Positions 1 to 6,399 of a stretch of DNA of 14,084 nt are shown in pieces (position 1 is the first letter of the stretch; every line of letters starts with the position of its first letter). This DNA is from CAZJOD01 sp964547525 (GTDB lineage Bacteria; Bacillota; Clostridia; JAAYHZ01). The DNA lies in assembly GCA_964547525.1 (NCBI GenBank), contig CAZJOD010000104.1, positions 1 through 14,084 on the forward strand, written 5' to 3'. The translations under genes were made by a program, and so were the position numbers. The notes under the pieces are model-generated. The model was not told where the DNA came from and did no database searches. It saw only the letters and a program-made list of their open reading frames with translations.

Positions 1-35
1 TGACAAAAATATGAAAAAATTTATACTTAAATAGC

Positions 36-64
36 TTGCATTACATAACCTTATATGGTACAAT
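36..64 (+). promoter_or_regulatory. sigma-A promoter of rpmB
   Basis: A -35 box TTGCAT (36-41), a 17-nt spacer and a -10 box TACAAT (59-64) match the vegetative sigma-A consensus at 9 of 12 positions with ideal spacing. Transcription would start near 71, giving a leader of about 90 nt before rpmB. That leader contains a possible stem, 111-119 with 128-136 (one G-U pair, 8-nt loop), just before the Shine-Dalgarno sequence. Whether the stem matters is unknown. Confidence 0.75.
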
Positions 65-162
65 GTTCGTTGCTGTGGGTTAAATAATTTAACATAGAAT
101 GAAAAAATGTATTAATGTTATAAATAAAACGTTAATGAGAAAAGACAGGAGGTGCAAGCGCC

Positions 163-351
163 ATGGCAAAGTGTGAAATTTGCGGTAAATCTACGGTTTT
201 CGGTCATAATGTAAGTCATTCTGTTAGAAGAACGAATAGAAGTTTCAAACCTAATATCAGAAAGGTTAGAATTATGCAGGACGGAACATCGAAAAAGATT
301 AACATTTGTTCAAGATGTCTTCGCTCAAATAAAGTAGAAAGAGCTGTTTAA
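163..351 (+). CDS. rpmB: 50S ribosomal protein L28
   Basis: A 62-residue protein of the bacterial L28 family, a small basic component of the large ribosomal subunit. The N-terminus MAKCEICGKSTVFGHNVSHS and the C-terminal part (KINICSRCLRSNKV) are characteristic. Two Cys-X2-Cys pairs (CEIC at residues 4-7 and CSRC at 49-52) mark the zinc-binding form. Length is normal for the Firmicutes type. The start is fixed by AGGAGG at 147-152, 10 nt upstream of ATG. The gene is transcribed alone from the promoter at 36-64 and ends in the hairpin at 398-426. It is convergent with spoVM, an adjacency also known in Bacillus subtilis, which supports both calls. Confidence 0.97.
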   Translation: MAKCEICGKSTVFGHNVSHSVRRTNRSFKPNIRKVRIMQDGTSKKINICSRCLRSNKVERAV

Positions 352-397
352 AGTTTATCATTATATATAAAAGTGTATAATAGTTTTTAAACGTATT

Positions 398-427
398 AAA
401 TGACGGATTGTATGCATCCGTCATTTT
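398..427 (+). terminator. Rho-independent terminator of rpmB
   Basis: An 11-bp perfect stem (398-408 with 416-426, core TGACGGAT/ATCCGTCA) with a 7-nt loop sits 47 nt after the rpmB stop. It is followed by a T-rich tract (TTTTATATTTTTT). This is the expected end of the rpmB transcript. Confidence 0.8.
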
Positions 428-529
428 ATATTTTTTCGCATTAAAACCGGTATGATTTAATCATTTTTTAAAATATTGATAAATTTCCGGTTGAAATATT
501 ATATGCTTGTCTTTATTTATATAAAATAA

Positions 530-551
530 GGGGCCGTATGCCCCGATTTTT
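530..551 (-). terminator. Terminator of spoVM, probably bidirectional
   Basis: The stem GGGGC (530-534) pairs with GCCCC (540-544) around a 5-nt loop, 16 nt beyond the spoVM stop. On the minus strand it is followed by TTATTTTAT; on the plus strand by GATTTTTAT. It could therefore stop transcripts from either side and back up the rpmB terminator. Confidence 0.65.
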
Positions 552-560
552 ATATAACCT

Positions 561-635
561 TTAATTACCGATTTTAAATATCTTTCTTAATATGTTGCCT
601 AAGAATTTGGGCATTTTAATTACTACAATTTTCAT
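561..635 (-). CDS. spoVM: Stage V sporulation protein SpoVM
   Basis: A 24-codon gene encoding a short amphipathic peptide that starts MKIVVIKMPKFLGNILRK and ends in a basic, hydrophobic tail. From memory it aligns with B. subtilis SpoVM (26 aa, MKFYTIKLPKFLGGIVRAML...): the MK start, I6, K7, P9-K-F-L-G13, I15 and R17 agree. Pro9 is the helix-breaking residue needed for correct localisation in B. subtilis. SpoVM is known to insert on the convex outer face of the forespore membrane and to anchor SpoIVA, so that the spore coat and cortex assemble. The Shine-Dalgarno GGGGAGGG (645-652 on the opposite strand) lies 9 nt before ATG. The neighbour rpmB matches the order in Bacilli. The upstream sequence has a CATATAAT element that resembles a sigma-E -10 box, but the matching -35 is poor. 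Confidence 0.9.
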   Translation of the reverse strand: MKIVVIKMPKFLGNILRKIFKIGN

Positions 636-814
636 ATACAGTGACCCTCCCCGGTTTTTATACTTTAATATATTATATGTAGTTCATTAATTTATGTTAC
701 AAAAATACTCACATATCTTTTCTAGAATGTAAAACTCATAACATAAACAATAATTGAAGTTTACCATTTTAATTTTACGGTTTTGATCCATTAATGTCGT
801 CAAATTGATATAAT

Positions 815-844
815 AAAAGCGAAGTTGCATCCTACTCCGCTTTT
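815..844 (-). terminator. Terminator of the htrA operon
   Basis: An 11-bp stem (834-844 with 815-825, one G-U pair) with an 8-nt loop lies 32 nt past the htrA stop. The stem's own 3' arm ends in CGCTTTT, followed by ATTATAT, so the U-tract is short. It probably ends the regulator-kinase-htrA transcript and insulates it from spoVM. Confidence 0.6.
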
Positions 845-876
845 AATATGTGATTTTTTATTTTATGCAATTTTAT

Positions 877-2181
877 CTAGCTTACTTCATCACCTATTAT
901 AAGGCTTATAGTCATCGTTTCTTTCGTTGAAGTTCTATAGTATTCAACCTCCACCGTATCACCGGGTTTTAATGATTTGACACTTTCTATTAACTGATCT
1001 CCGGTTTTAATGTCAGCTCCGTTAAACTTTGTTATTATATCGTTAACCTTTAATCCCGCTTTTTCTGCAGGTGATGATTTAACAACCTCCATAATATATG
1101 CTCCGACCGGCATATTATATTGTTTTGCCACATTTTCATTATACTGCGGCGATATTGATATGCCTAACCAAGGTCTGTTTCTGCTAACATAACCGTCTTT
1201 GATTAACGCTTGCGTTATCTCTTTCACTCTGTTTACAGGAATTGCAAATCCTAATCCTTCGTATCCGGTAGCGGTAATCTTTATTGTATTTACTCCTATA
1301 ACCTCTCCTCTACCGTTAACTAATGCTCCGCCGCTATTACCGGGATTAATAGCCGCATCGGTTTGTATTAGTGTATATGCATTACCTTCTTTGCTATTCC
1401 AACCTATATTACGGTCAAGCCCACTTATTACACCAACTGTAACCGAGCTTAAAAAGTTCGAACCACCCGGGTTACCAATAGCGACTGCCAACTCGCCAAC
1501 TCTAAGGTCGTCGGAATCTCCTAATGTTGCTTCAATTAATTTGTCACATTCAATCTTTAGCAATGCAAGATCGGTTTCACTGTCCCTACCTACAACAATT
1601 GCAGAATAACGGTTTTGCGGATCACTAGGTAAAATAACTTCTATTTTTGCTCCGGGTAGCATCGCATTGCTTCTTGGACTCAACGCACTTTCTATAACAT
1701 GATCATTAGTTACTATATACCCGTTTTTTGCATCTATAATTATGCCGCTTCCTTCAGAACCGGATTGTCTGTTACCAAAAAAGAAATCGTTAATGCTGTA
1801 AGTTGTTACTATGCCTACAACAGAAGGGCTTACCCGTTCGGCGATTACAACTACGGGTGACACTTCGGTATTTATTATTTCATACTTAGTCACTATCTGC
1901 TGTGTATTTTGATTTCCCGGTTGCGCCGTTGCAGGTGTTGTGGACAAATTCTCCTCGGATTGCACTACAGGTCTTAAGTACTCCATGCCGAAATATGTTA
2001 CTCCACCCCCTATTACCGAACATAATAAAGCTATTATTATCATAGATATAAGACTAATACTTCTGCCCGATATACGTCCGCCTTTATTATAATATGATAC
2101 ATGAACCTTGCTTCTTCTGTTATCGGGAAAATCAAATTCGGAATTTGACAACCTATTGTTATTTACATTAAAATAATCCAT
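877..2181 (-). CDS. htrA: Membrane-anchored HtrA/DegP-type serine protease
   Basis: A 434-residue trypsin-like protease of the HtrA/DegQ family, which degrades or refolds damaged proteins outside the membrane. Residues 1-40 are a basic cytoplasmic tail. Residues 41-66 form a single membrane anchor, followed by a Ser/Thr/Gln-rich linker to about 100. The protease domain (about 110-325) has the full triad: His161 in TNDHVI, Asp204 in SETDLALLKI and Ser283 in NPGNSGGAL. A C-terminal PDZ domain (about 335-430, starting RPWLGISIS) would bind exposed C-termini. The length fits single-PDZ HtrA proteins of Firmicutes. AAAGGAG stands about 11 nt before ATG. The gene lies 122 nt after a sensor kinase and its regulator. 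In B. subtilis the CssRS two-component system controls htrA, so regulation by the neighbours is a reasonable inference. Which Bacillus paralogue (HtrA, HtrB or HtrC) it matches best cannot be told by eye. Confidence 0.93.
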   Translation of the reverse strand: MDYFNVNNNRLSNSEFDFPDNRRSKVHVSYYNKGGRISGRSISLISMIIIALLCSVIGGGVTYFGMEYLRPVVQSEENLSTTPATAQPGNQNTQQIVTKYEIINTEVSPVVVIAERVSPSVVGIVTTYSINDFFFGNRQSGSEGSGIIIDAKNGYIVTNDHVIESALSPRSNAMLPGAKIEVILPSDPQNRYSAIVVGRDSETDLALLKIECDKLIEATLGDSDDLRVGELAVAIGNPGGSNFLSSVTVGVISGLDRNIGWNSKEGNAYTLIQTDAAINPGNSGGALVNGRGEVIGVNTIKITATGYEGLGFAIPVNRVKEITQALIKDGYVSRNRPWLGISISPQYNENVAKQYNMPVGAYIMEVVKSSPAEKAGLKVNDIITKFNGADIKTGDQLIESVKSLKPGDTVEVEYYRTSTKETMTISLIIGDEVS

Positions 2182-2215
2182 ATCCCATTACTCCTTTCAT
2201 GAATTTTCGATATCT

Positions 2216-2231
2216 ATGTTTGTACAAACAT
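2216..2231. promoter_or_regulatory. 16-bp perfect palindrome upstream of htrA
   Basis: ATGTTTGTACAAACAT is a perfect inverted repeat centred about 42 bp before the htrA start codon. It lies downstream of the candidate promoter at 2274-2302. It could be an operator in DNA, or an 8-bp hairpin end in the 5' leader, although a zero-length loop favours the DNA reading. The binding protein is unknown; the adjacent OmpR-type regulator normally prefers direct repeats, so another factor is possible. Confidence 0.45.
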
Positions 2232-2273
2232 GTATATACCATTTATATCTTCAACCATTATATTATCGGTCAA

Positions 2274-2302
2274 ATTTTAATTTGGTATGAATAAAATGTA
2301 AA
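2274..2302 (-). promoter_or_regulatory. Candidate internal promoter for htrA
   Basis: On the minus strand TTTACA (2302-2297), a 17-nt spacer and TAAAAT (2279-2274) form a reasonable sigma-A promoter just after the sensor kinase stop codon. It would let htrA be transcribed apart from the upstream kinase and regulator. A weaker alternative uses TTGACC close downstream of it. Confidence 0.45.
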
Positions 2303-2304
2303 CA

Positions 2305-3855
2305 TTATTTGTTGTTTTTGTTTGATAAAAGTAATGTAAAATGAAATTTTGTCCCTCTCCCGGGTTCACTTTCAACTGATATAGGTTGGTTGTGATTCTC
2401 CATAACATTTTTTATTATTGAAAGGCCTAACCCCGTACCGGTGTTATCCATTCCTCGAGATTCATCTACAGTATAAAATCGATCCCATATTTTTTCCAGT
2501 TCTTCTTTTTTCATACCTATACCATAATCTTCAACCGTAACCCCCGCCAAATCTTTATTTATTGATGTTGTAACGCTAATTATTCCGTTAGGGTGAGAAA
2601 ATTTTATTGCATTATGCAATAAATTATATATAACTCTTTCTATTGAATCTTTGTTCGCATAGACATATAAAAACTCTTCACAAAAATGTATGTTCAGATC
2701 CAGGTTTTTTCTATCTATTAATCCTTCTAAATTTATAATACATCGCCTTATACTTTCCTGAATATCAAAATCTTCAAATTCTATTTTATGCCCTGCCGCT
2801 TCAAATCTGGATAGTGTTAATAAATCGGTTATTAGTTTTGATAATCTATCCACTTCATCTTTTACAATATTTAAATAAAGGGACTGTTTTTCAAAAGGTA
2901 TTGTTCCGTCAAGAATACCTTCTACAAAACCTTTTATAGTAGTCATGGGCGTTCTTAATTCATGTGATACATTAGATACGAAACGAGCTCTCATTTCTTC
3001 AATTTTTTCTAAAGATACAATCATTTGATTAAAACTTTGCGCTAATTCACCGATTTCATCTTTTGTTGATATCTCCAATCTACCTGAAAATTGTCCGGAA
3101 GATATTACTTTAGACATTTTATTCATTTCTTTGATTGGGTTTGTCAATCTTTTTGTCATGATATAAATTAAAACCATGGATAATGTTAAAGATATCACAA
3201 TAGATATCCATAAATATTTAATAATTTTTTGCTGGGTTTGCTTTATTTGTGATGCGGGCATGTGCACATACACCAAATAAATATTTTCATCATTACCGGT
3301 GTTTTGGGTATCGTTGAGATAAAACTTTTCTCCGTATGTTAGCCAAGTGTCTCCGGTATATTTGTATGCTTCTTGTGAAAAAAATCCGAAAAAATCTCCT
3401 AGATCAATAAAAGTATTTTCTTTGTTATTTATAAGAATCAAATATTGATCCGGAACAGGTAATTGGATTAAGCCTTCGTTATCCATATAGCTTCTTTTTA
3501 CAGTGGCAGGTAACTCCGGATATGCATGTCCTATCTGACCTTTTTCCGATACAATCCATATGTGAGAATCTGTCATATCACTTAAATATCGTATGTTAGC
3601 ATTAAAAGATAAAGATATAAATTTTATCATTTCCAAAGCTATCGGAGTTCCCTGCTTATAAAACTTTCTATAACTGATAACATATTCTTGAAAAGCTATA
3701 CTTGCTTGCTTTACAACCTCTTCAGCTTGCCCTATATTTTCATTTATAAAATGTTCGTTTAAAAAGAAATATAGAATTCCACTTATAAAAGAGAATGTAA
3801 TAAATATAACCACTAAAAATATAGCTATTATCTTATGGAAAATACCAAGGCGCAT
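2305..3855 (-). CDS. HAMP-domain sensor histidine kinase
   Basis: A 516-residue membrane kinase. Residues 9-32 are the first membrane span. Residues 33-212 form an extracytoplasmic sensing region of about 180 residues, and 213-233 the second span. A HAMP linker follows (about 234-287). The HisKA domain has the phospho-acceptor His298 in FVSNVSHELRTPMTTIKG. The ATPase domain has the N box (NLLHNAIKFS, Asn415), the G1 box DYGIGM (443-448), the F box DRFYTVDESRG and the G2 box GTGLGLS (473-479). All key residues are present, so it should be active. Its ATG shares one base with the stop of the response regulator (TAATG), which points to translational coupling and a cognate pair. The C-terminal half is of the WalK/PhoR/ResE type; the sensor region was not recognised, so the stimulus is unknown. 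The htrA gene downstream suggests envelope or secretion stress. Confidence 0.93.
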   Translation of the reverse strand: MRLGIFHKIIAIFLVVIFITFSFISGILYFFLNEHFINENIGQAEEVVKQASIAFQEYVISYRKFYKQGTPIALEMIKFISLSFNANIRYLSDMTDSHIWIVSEKGQIGHAYPELPATVKRSYMDNEGLIQLPVPDQYLILINNKENTFIDLGDFFGFFSQEAYKYTGDTWLTYGEKFYLNDTQNTGNDENIYLVYVHMPASQIKQTQQKIIKYLWISIVISLTLSMVLIYIMTKRLTNPIKEMNKMSKVISSGQFSGRLEISTKDEIGELAQSFNQMIVSLEKIEEMRARFVSNVSHELRTPMTTIKGFVEGILDGTIPFEKQSLYLNIVKDEVDRLSKLITDLLTLSRFEAAGHKIEFEDFDIQESIRRCIINLEGLIDRKNLDLNIHFCEEFLYVYANKDSIERVIYNLLHNAIKFSHPNGIISVTTSINKDLAGVTVEDYGIGMKKEELEKIWDRFYTVDESRGMDNTGTGLGLSIIKNVMENHNQPISVESEPGRGTKFHFTLLLSNKNNK

Positions 3856-4544
3856 TATTTTACCTCGAATTTATATCCTACTCCCCAAACTGTCTTTAAT
3901 CTCCAAGATGCGTTGGCACCTTCAAGTTTCTCTCTCAACCTTTTAACATGAACATCCACAGTACGAGAATCTCCAAAAAAATCAAACCCCCATACTTGCT
4001 CAAGTAACTGTTCACGAGTAAATACATTGTTCGGATTAGACGCGAGGAAGTATAACAGCTCAAGCTCTTTAGGAGGCATTTCTACTTCTCTGCCGGCTAT
4101 TTGGGTTGTATAATTAGTTTTATTAATAACTAAATTAGGATATACAACTTCTTCGACTTTATTAGTATGTGTTCCTTCAAATCTCCTTAATACAGCTTTA
4201 ACTCTAACCGATAATTCCTTAGGATCAAATGGTTTTACCATATAATCATCGGCACCAAGACGGAACCCAATCACTTTATCGACTGTTTCACCTTTTGCCG
4301 ATAACATAATAACAGGTATTCCGCTAATATTTCTTATTAAACGAAGAATTTCCAACCCGTCTATTCCGGGGAGCATTATATCCAATACAACCAGGTTAGG
4401 TGTAAATTCTTTAAATTTATCTAACGCTTCGGTTCCTTTATTGCATGTTGCCACTAGATAATTTTCTTTTTCCAGATAAAGCCTTATTAATTCGCAAATA
4501 TTAACATCATCATCTATAACTAAAATTCTCGATTTTGTATTCAT
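3855..4544 (-). CDS. OmpR/PhoB-family response regulator
   Basis: A 229-residue two-domain regulator. The receiver domain (1-120) has the acidic pair Asp11/Asp12, the phospho-acceptor Asp55 in VVLDIMLPG, Ser82 in IMLSAKG and Lys104 in MVKPFDP, so it can be phosphorylated. A winged-helix DNA-binding domain follows (about 132-228), with the family signature TREQLLEQVWGFDFFGDSRT, the recognition-helix region TVDVHVKRLREKL and the C-terminal hairpin VWGVGYKFE. It is the partner of the kinase that starts at its stop codon. The ribosome binding site AGGTGA overlaps the stop codon of the VOC gene, 4 nt upstream, so the three genes are surely co-transcribed. Likely targets include its own operon and htrA (inference). 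Confidence 0.94.
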   Translation of the reverse strand: MNTKSRILVIDDDVNICELIRLYLEKENYLVATCNKGTEALDKFKEFTPNLVVLDIMLPGIDGLEILRLIRNISGIPVIMLSAKGETVDKVIGFRLGADDYMVKPFDPKELSVRVKAVLRRFEGTHTNKVEEVVYPNLVINKTNYTTQIAGREVEMPPKELELLYFLASNPNNVFTREQLLEQVWGFDFFGDSRTVDVHVKRLREKLEGANASWRLKTVWGVGYKFEVK

Positions 4545-4548
4545 CCTA

Positions 4549-4962
4549 TCACCTATTTATATATTCAAACAGCTCCAGTCGCTCTTTTGAAGGCCCTCTA
4601 AAAAATACCACTTTAACGGAATTGTAAAGTTTTTCTATATAAACGGGTTGTTCGCTTTCGAAAACAATTCCTTTTTGTTTAAACTCTGTAATACATTGAT
4701 CAATATTTTTAACTTCTATAGCTATATGGTCCGCAGCACCGTCGTTACCGGTTTTTATCCGGGCCGACTCGGAAGGTTGAAGCAATTCTATAATCAAGCT
4801 TCCGATTTTTACAAAAGCAACCTTTAAATATGCTCCTTCTCCTTTATCTATTGTTGTTTCAAAATCCAAATTAAAACCTAAAATATTAATATAAAAATCT
4901 TTAGACTTTTCTATATCTTCTGTAAATATTCCTATATGTGCCAAGCCAATTAAATCTGTCAT
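4549..4962 (-). CDS. VOC-superfamily protein (glyoxalase I / methylmalonyl-CoA epimerase type)
   Basis: A 137-residue single-domain protein of the vicinal oxygen chelate fold. Two beta-alpha-beta3 modules are visible (about 5-62 and 74-135). The four usual metal ligands seem present: His9 in LAHIGIF, Glu59 in LIIELLQP, His79 in ADHIAIEV and Glu130 in ERLELFEY. This His/Glu/His/Glu pattern is shared by glyoxalase I (lactoylglutathione lyase) and methylmalonyl-CoA epimerase, and eye inspection cannot separate them. AAGGAAGGG precedes the ATG. It is the first gene of the operon with the response regulator (4-nt gap) and the kinase. A role in detoxifying methylglyoxal under stress would fit that setting but is only inference. 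Confidence 0.85.
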   Translation of the reverse strand: MTDLIGLAHIGIFTEDIEKSKDFYINILGFNLDFETTIDKGEGAYLKVAFVKIGSLIIELLQPSESARIKTGNDGAADHIAIEVKNIDQCITEFKQKGIVFESEQPVYIEKLYNSVKVVFFRGPSKERLELFEYINR

Positions 4963-4979
4963 ATCGTAATACCCTTCCT

Positions 4980-5011
4980 TTATATATTTATTAATACTCG
5001 AATGTTGTCAA
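4980..5011 (-). promoter_or_regulatory. Promoter of the VOC-regulator-kinase operon
   Basis: On the minus strand a perfect -35 box TTGACA lies at 5011-5006, in the 91-nt gap after the Gfo/Idh gene. The -10 box is less certain: AATATA at a 17-nt spacing or TATATA at 19 nt. No strong terminator separates the Gfo/Idh gene from this point, so some read-through is possible. Confidence 0.55.
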
Positions 5012-5053
5012 TTGTTTTAAATACTATAAAACCTAAGCTTAAAATTTTATATT

Positions 5054-6079
5054 TTACAAATCAATCCTAATACCTTTTTTCGAAGATTCGTAAACCGCAC
5101 AAACCAATTCCACCGATCTTTTTCCTTCATATTCGTCTACATAGGGTCTCTTCCCTTCTCTAAAAGATGTGACTATGTCTGTAAACTGGTTCACATGACC
5201 TTCGATTGTAAATGCCGCAGGGTCGGCCGCACTAAAATCCTCGTTCTTTGTAACAATAACATCATCCGGTACAGTCATCCCTTTTATATCCCAGGAAGTG
5301 ATAACATCCTCTTCAATTACAATTGTTCCCTGATAACCGGATATCTCCAACTTTCTAGGAACTCCCGGGTATACGGTTGTTGATGCTTGGATTACTCCCA
5401 GTGCACCGTTTTTATACTCGAGAACAGCGGCAGTGGTATCATCGGTCTGAATATTATGGACCAATGTTCTTGCATTTCCATATACACTTTTTACATCACC
5501 CATAATATATAGTAATAAATCAACACCATGAACACCTTGATTCATAAGTGCTCCTCCTCCGTCCATTTCCCATGTTCCCTTCCAAGTGCTTTGTGTGTAG
5601 TACTCCGGAGATCTTATAAATTTCATATAAACATCCCCATAGGTCATTCTACCTAACCAACCGTCATCAACTGCACTTTTTAATTGACGAACCGGTTTGG
5701 AGTATCTTGATTGAAATATGACTGATAACAATACTTTATTTTTTTCGCATGCTTCAATAATCTGATCGCATTCTTGCACTGTTATTGCCATAGGTTTTTC
5801 CACCACAATATTTTTTCCGGCTTCAGCCGCCGCTATTGCCATGGATGCATGTTGACCGCTGGGAGTACATATACATATCGCATCAATACAATCATCCTTT
5901 AGCATATCATTATATGACACATACGGTTTTATATTATACTTTTTGCAGAAAGCGTCCCTACTGTCTTCGCTTCGGCTGGAAGCACCGTATAAAACCGCTC
6001 CTTTGACATGGCTTACGGCTTGTGCGTGCCATTTAGCTATCATTCCGCAACCTGCAATTCCAAATCGAATATCACTCAT
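5054..6079 (-). CDS. Gfo/Idh/MocA-family NAD(P)-dependent sugar dehydrogenase
   Basis: A 341-residue oxidoreductase. The N-terminal Rossmann domain (1-120) opens with RFGIAGCGMIA (the Gly-X-Gly-X2-Ala nucleotide loop). It contains CTPSGQHASMAIAA and the family's EKP motif (Glu94-Lys95-Pro96 in VVEKPMAIT), whose Lys is usually catalytic. The C-terminal alpha/beta sheet domain carries GGGALMNQGVHGVDLL, with His184 and Asp187 in the active-site position. The family oxidises or reduces cyclitols, glucose-type sugars and aminosugars at one hydroxyl; the substrate here cannot be named. Length is typical and there is no signal peptide, so it is cytoplasmic. AAGGAG precedes the ATG by about 7 nt. It appears to be transcribed alone from an upstream region that carries a 40-bp palindrome and a repeat shared with the GH172-type gene, which hints at a common carbohydrate response. 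Confidence 0.92.
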   Translation of the reverse strand: MSDIRFGIAGCGMIAKWHAQAVSHVKGAVLYGASSRSEDSRDAFCKKYNIKPYVSYNDMLKDDCIDAICICTPSGQHASMAIAAAEAGKNIVVEKPMAITVQECDQIIEACEKNKVLLSVIFQSRYSKPVRQLKSAVDDGWLGRMTYGDVYMKFIRSPEYYTQSTWKGTWEMDGGGALMNQGVHGVDLLLYIMGDVKSVYGNARTLVHNIQTDDTTAAVLEYKNGALGVIQASTTVYPGVPRKLEISGYQGTIVIEEDVITSWDIKGMTVPDDVIVTKNEDFSAADPAAFTIEGHVNQFTDIVTSFREGKRPYVDEYEGKRSVELVCAVYESSKKGIRIDL

Positions 6080-6111
6080 AAAAGACTCCTTATTTTATTG
6101 ATCTGTAATAG

Positions 6112-6164
6112 ATATTAATCATTATTTTTACATGTTAATCATATATATGATTAACATGTAAAAA
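6112..6164. promoter_or_regulatory. Operator-like array with a 40-bp perfect palindrome
   Basis: Positions 6125-6144 and 6145-6164 are exact reverse complements, giving a 40-bp perfect palindrome (centre CATATATATG) about 65 bp before the Gfo/Idh start. Its arms contain the 11-mer ATGTTAATCAT (6132-6142) and its inverse (6147-6157). A related direct copy, ATATTAATCAT, lies at 6112-6122, exactly 20 bp (about two helical turns) from the first. This spacing is what dimeric repressors or activators need. The element is flanked by A-runs rather than T-runs on the 3' side of both strands, so it does not look like a terminator. The regulator is not recognised. Confidence 0.6.
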
Positions 6165-6292
6165 ACTTTATTTTGTTGCAACAAACAAACGAACATTGAA
6201 CCAAAGTACCATATGCCACGACATAAAAATCCAAACCAAACCATAGTGATTTCAATGCCGGTTCACAGTAAGTGGTTAATGCAGTTTAACCA
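6161..6292. repeat. Dispersed ~132-bp repeat, copy 1
   Basis: This non-coding stretch matches 10317-10450 in the same orientation, about three-quarters identical by hand alignment with a few short gaps. Exact shared blocks include AAATCCAAACCAAACC (ending 6242), TTCACAGTAAGTG (6262-6274), TTCAATGC, AACCAAAG and ACGAAC. Both copies lie upstream of a minus-strand sugar-enzyme gene at almost the same distance (82 and 84 nt from repeat to start codon). Copy 1 abuts the 40-bp palindrome. No open reading frame is shared by the copies. Together with the palindrome and the patatin promoter it fills the 320-nt gap 6080-6399. Shared upstream control region, small mobile element and small RNA are all possible. 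Confidence 0.75.
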
Positions 6293-6336
6293 TTTATAAT
6301 TTATAATACATATTATAGCACAATTAAACTTTCTTA

Positions 6337-6345
6337 TGGTATAAT
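6337..6345 (+). promoter_or_regulatory. Extended -10 promoter of the patatin operon
   Basis: TGGTATAAT combines a perfect -10 hexamer (6340-6345) with the TG of an extended -10 element. The -35 region at 17-nt spacing (AGCACA) is poor, as is common for extended -10 promoters. It lies about 55 nt before the patatin start. Confidence 0.6.
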
Positions 6346-6399
6346 TAATTATATATTCCACAAATTAAATGTAATTAACGCTACAGGAGTTGTTGTATC

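Noticed and set aside
50..75. Partial resemblance of the rpmB promoter region (ATATGGTAC, AATGTTCGTT) to the minus strand of repeat copy 1
   Set aside because: Only two short blocks match with different spacing, in A+T-rich DNA; the region is explained by the rpmB promoter.
1010..1609. Open frames of 60 and 136 codons on the plus strand inside htrA
   Set aside because: They lie antisense to the protease and PDZ domains, have no ribosome site, and their sequence is a mirror of conserved codons.
6125..6164. Reading the 40-bp palindrome as a Rho-independent terminator
   Set aside because: The stem is followed by A-runs on each strand, is almost free of G-C pairs, and lies upstream and not downstream of the genes.
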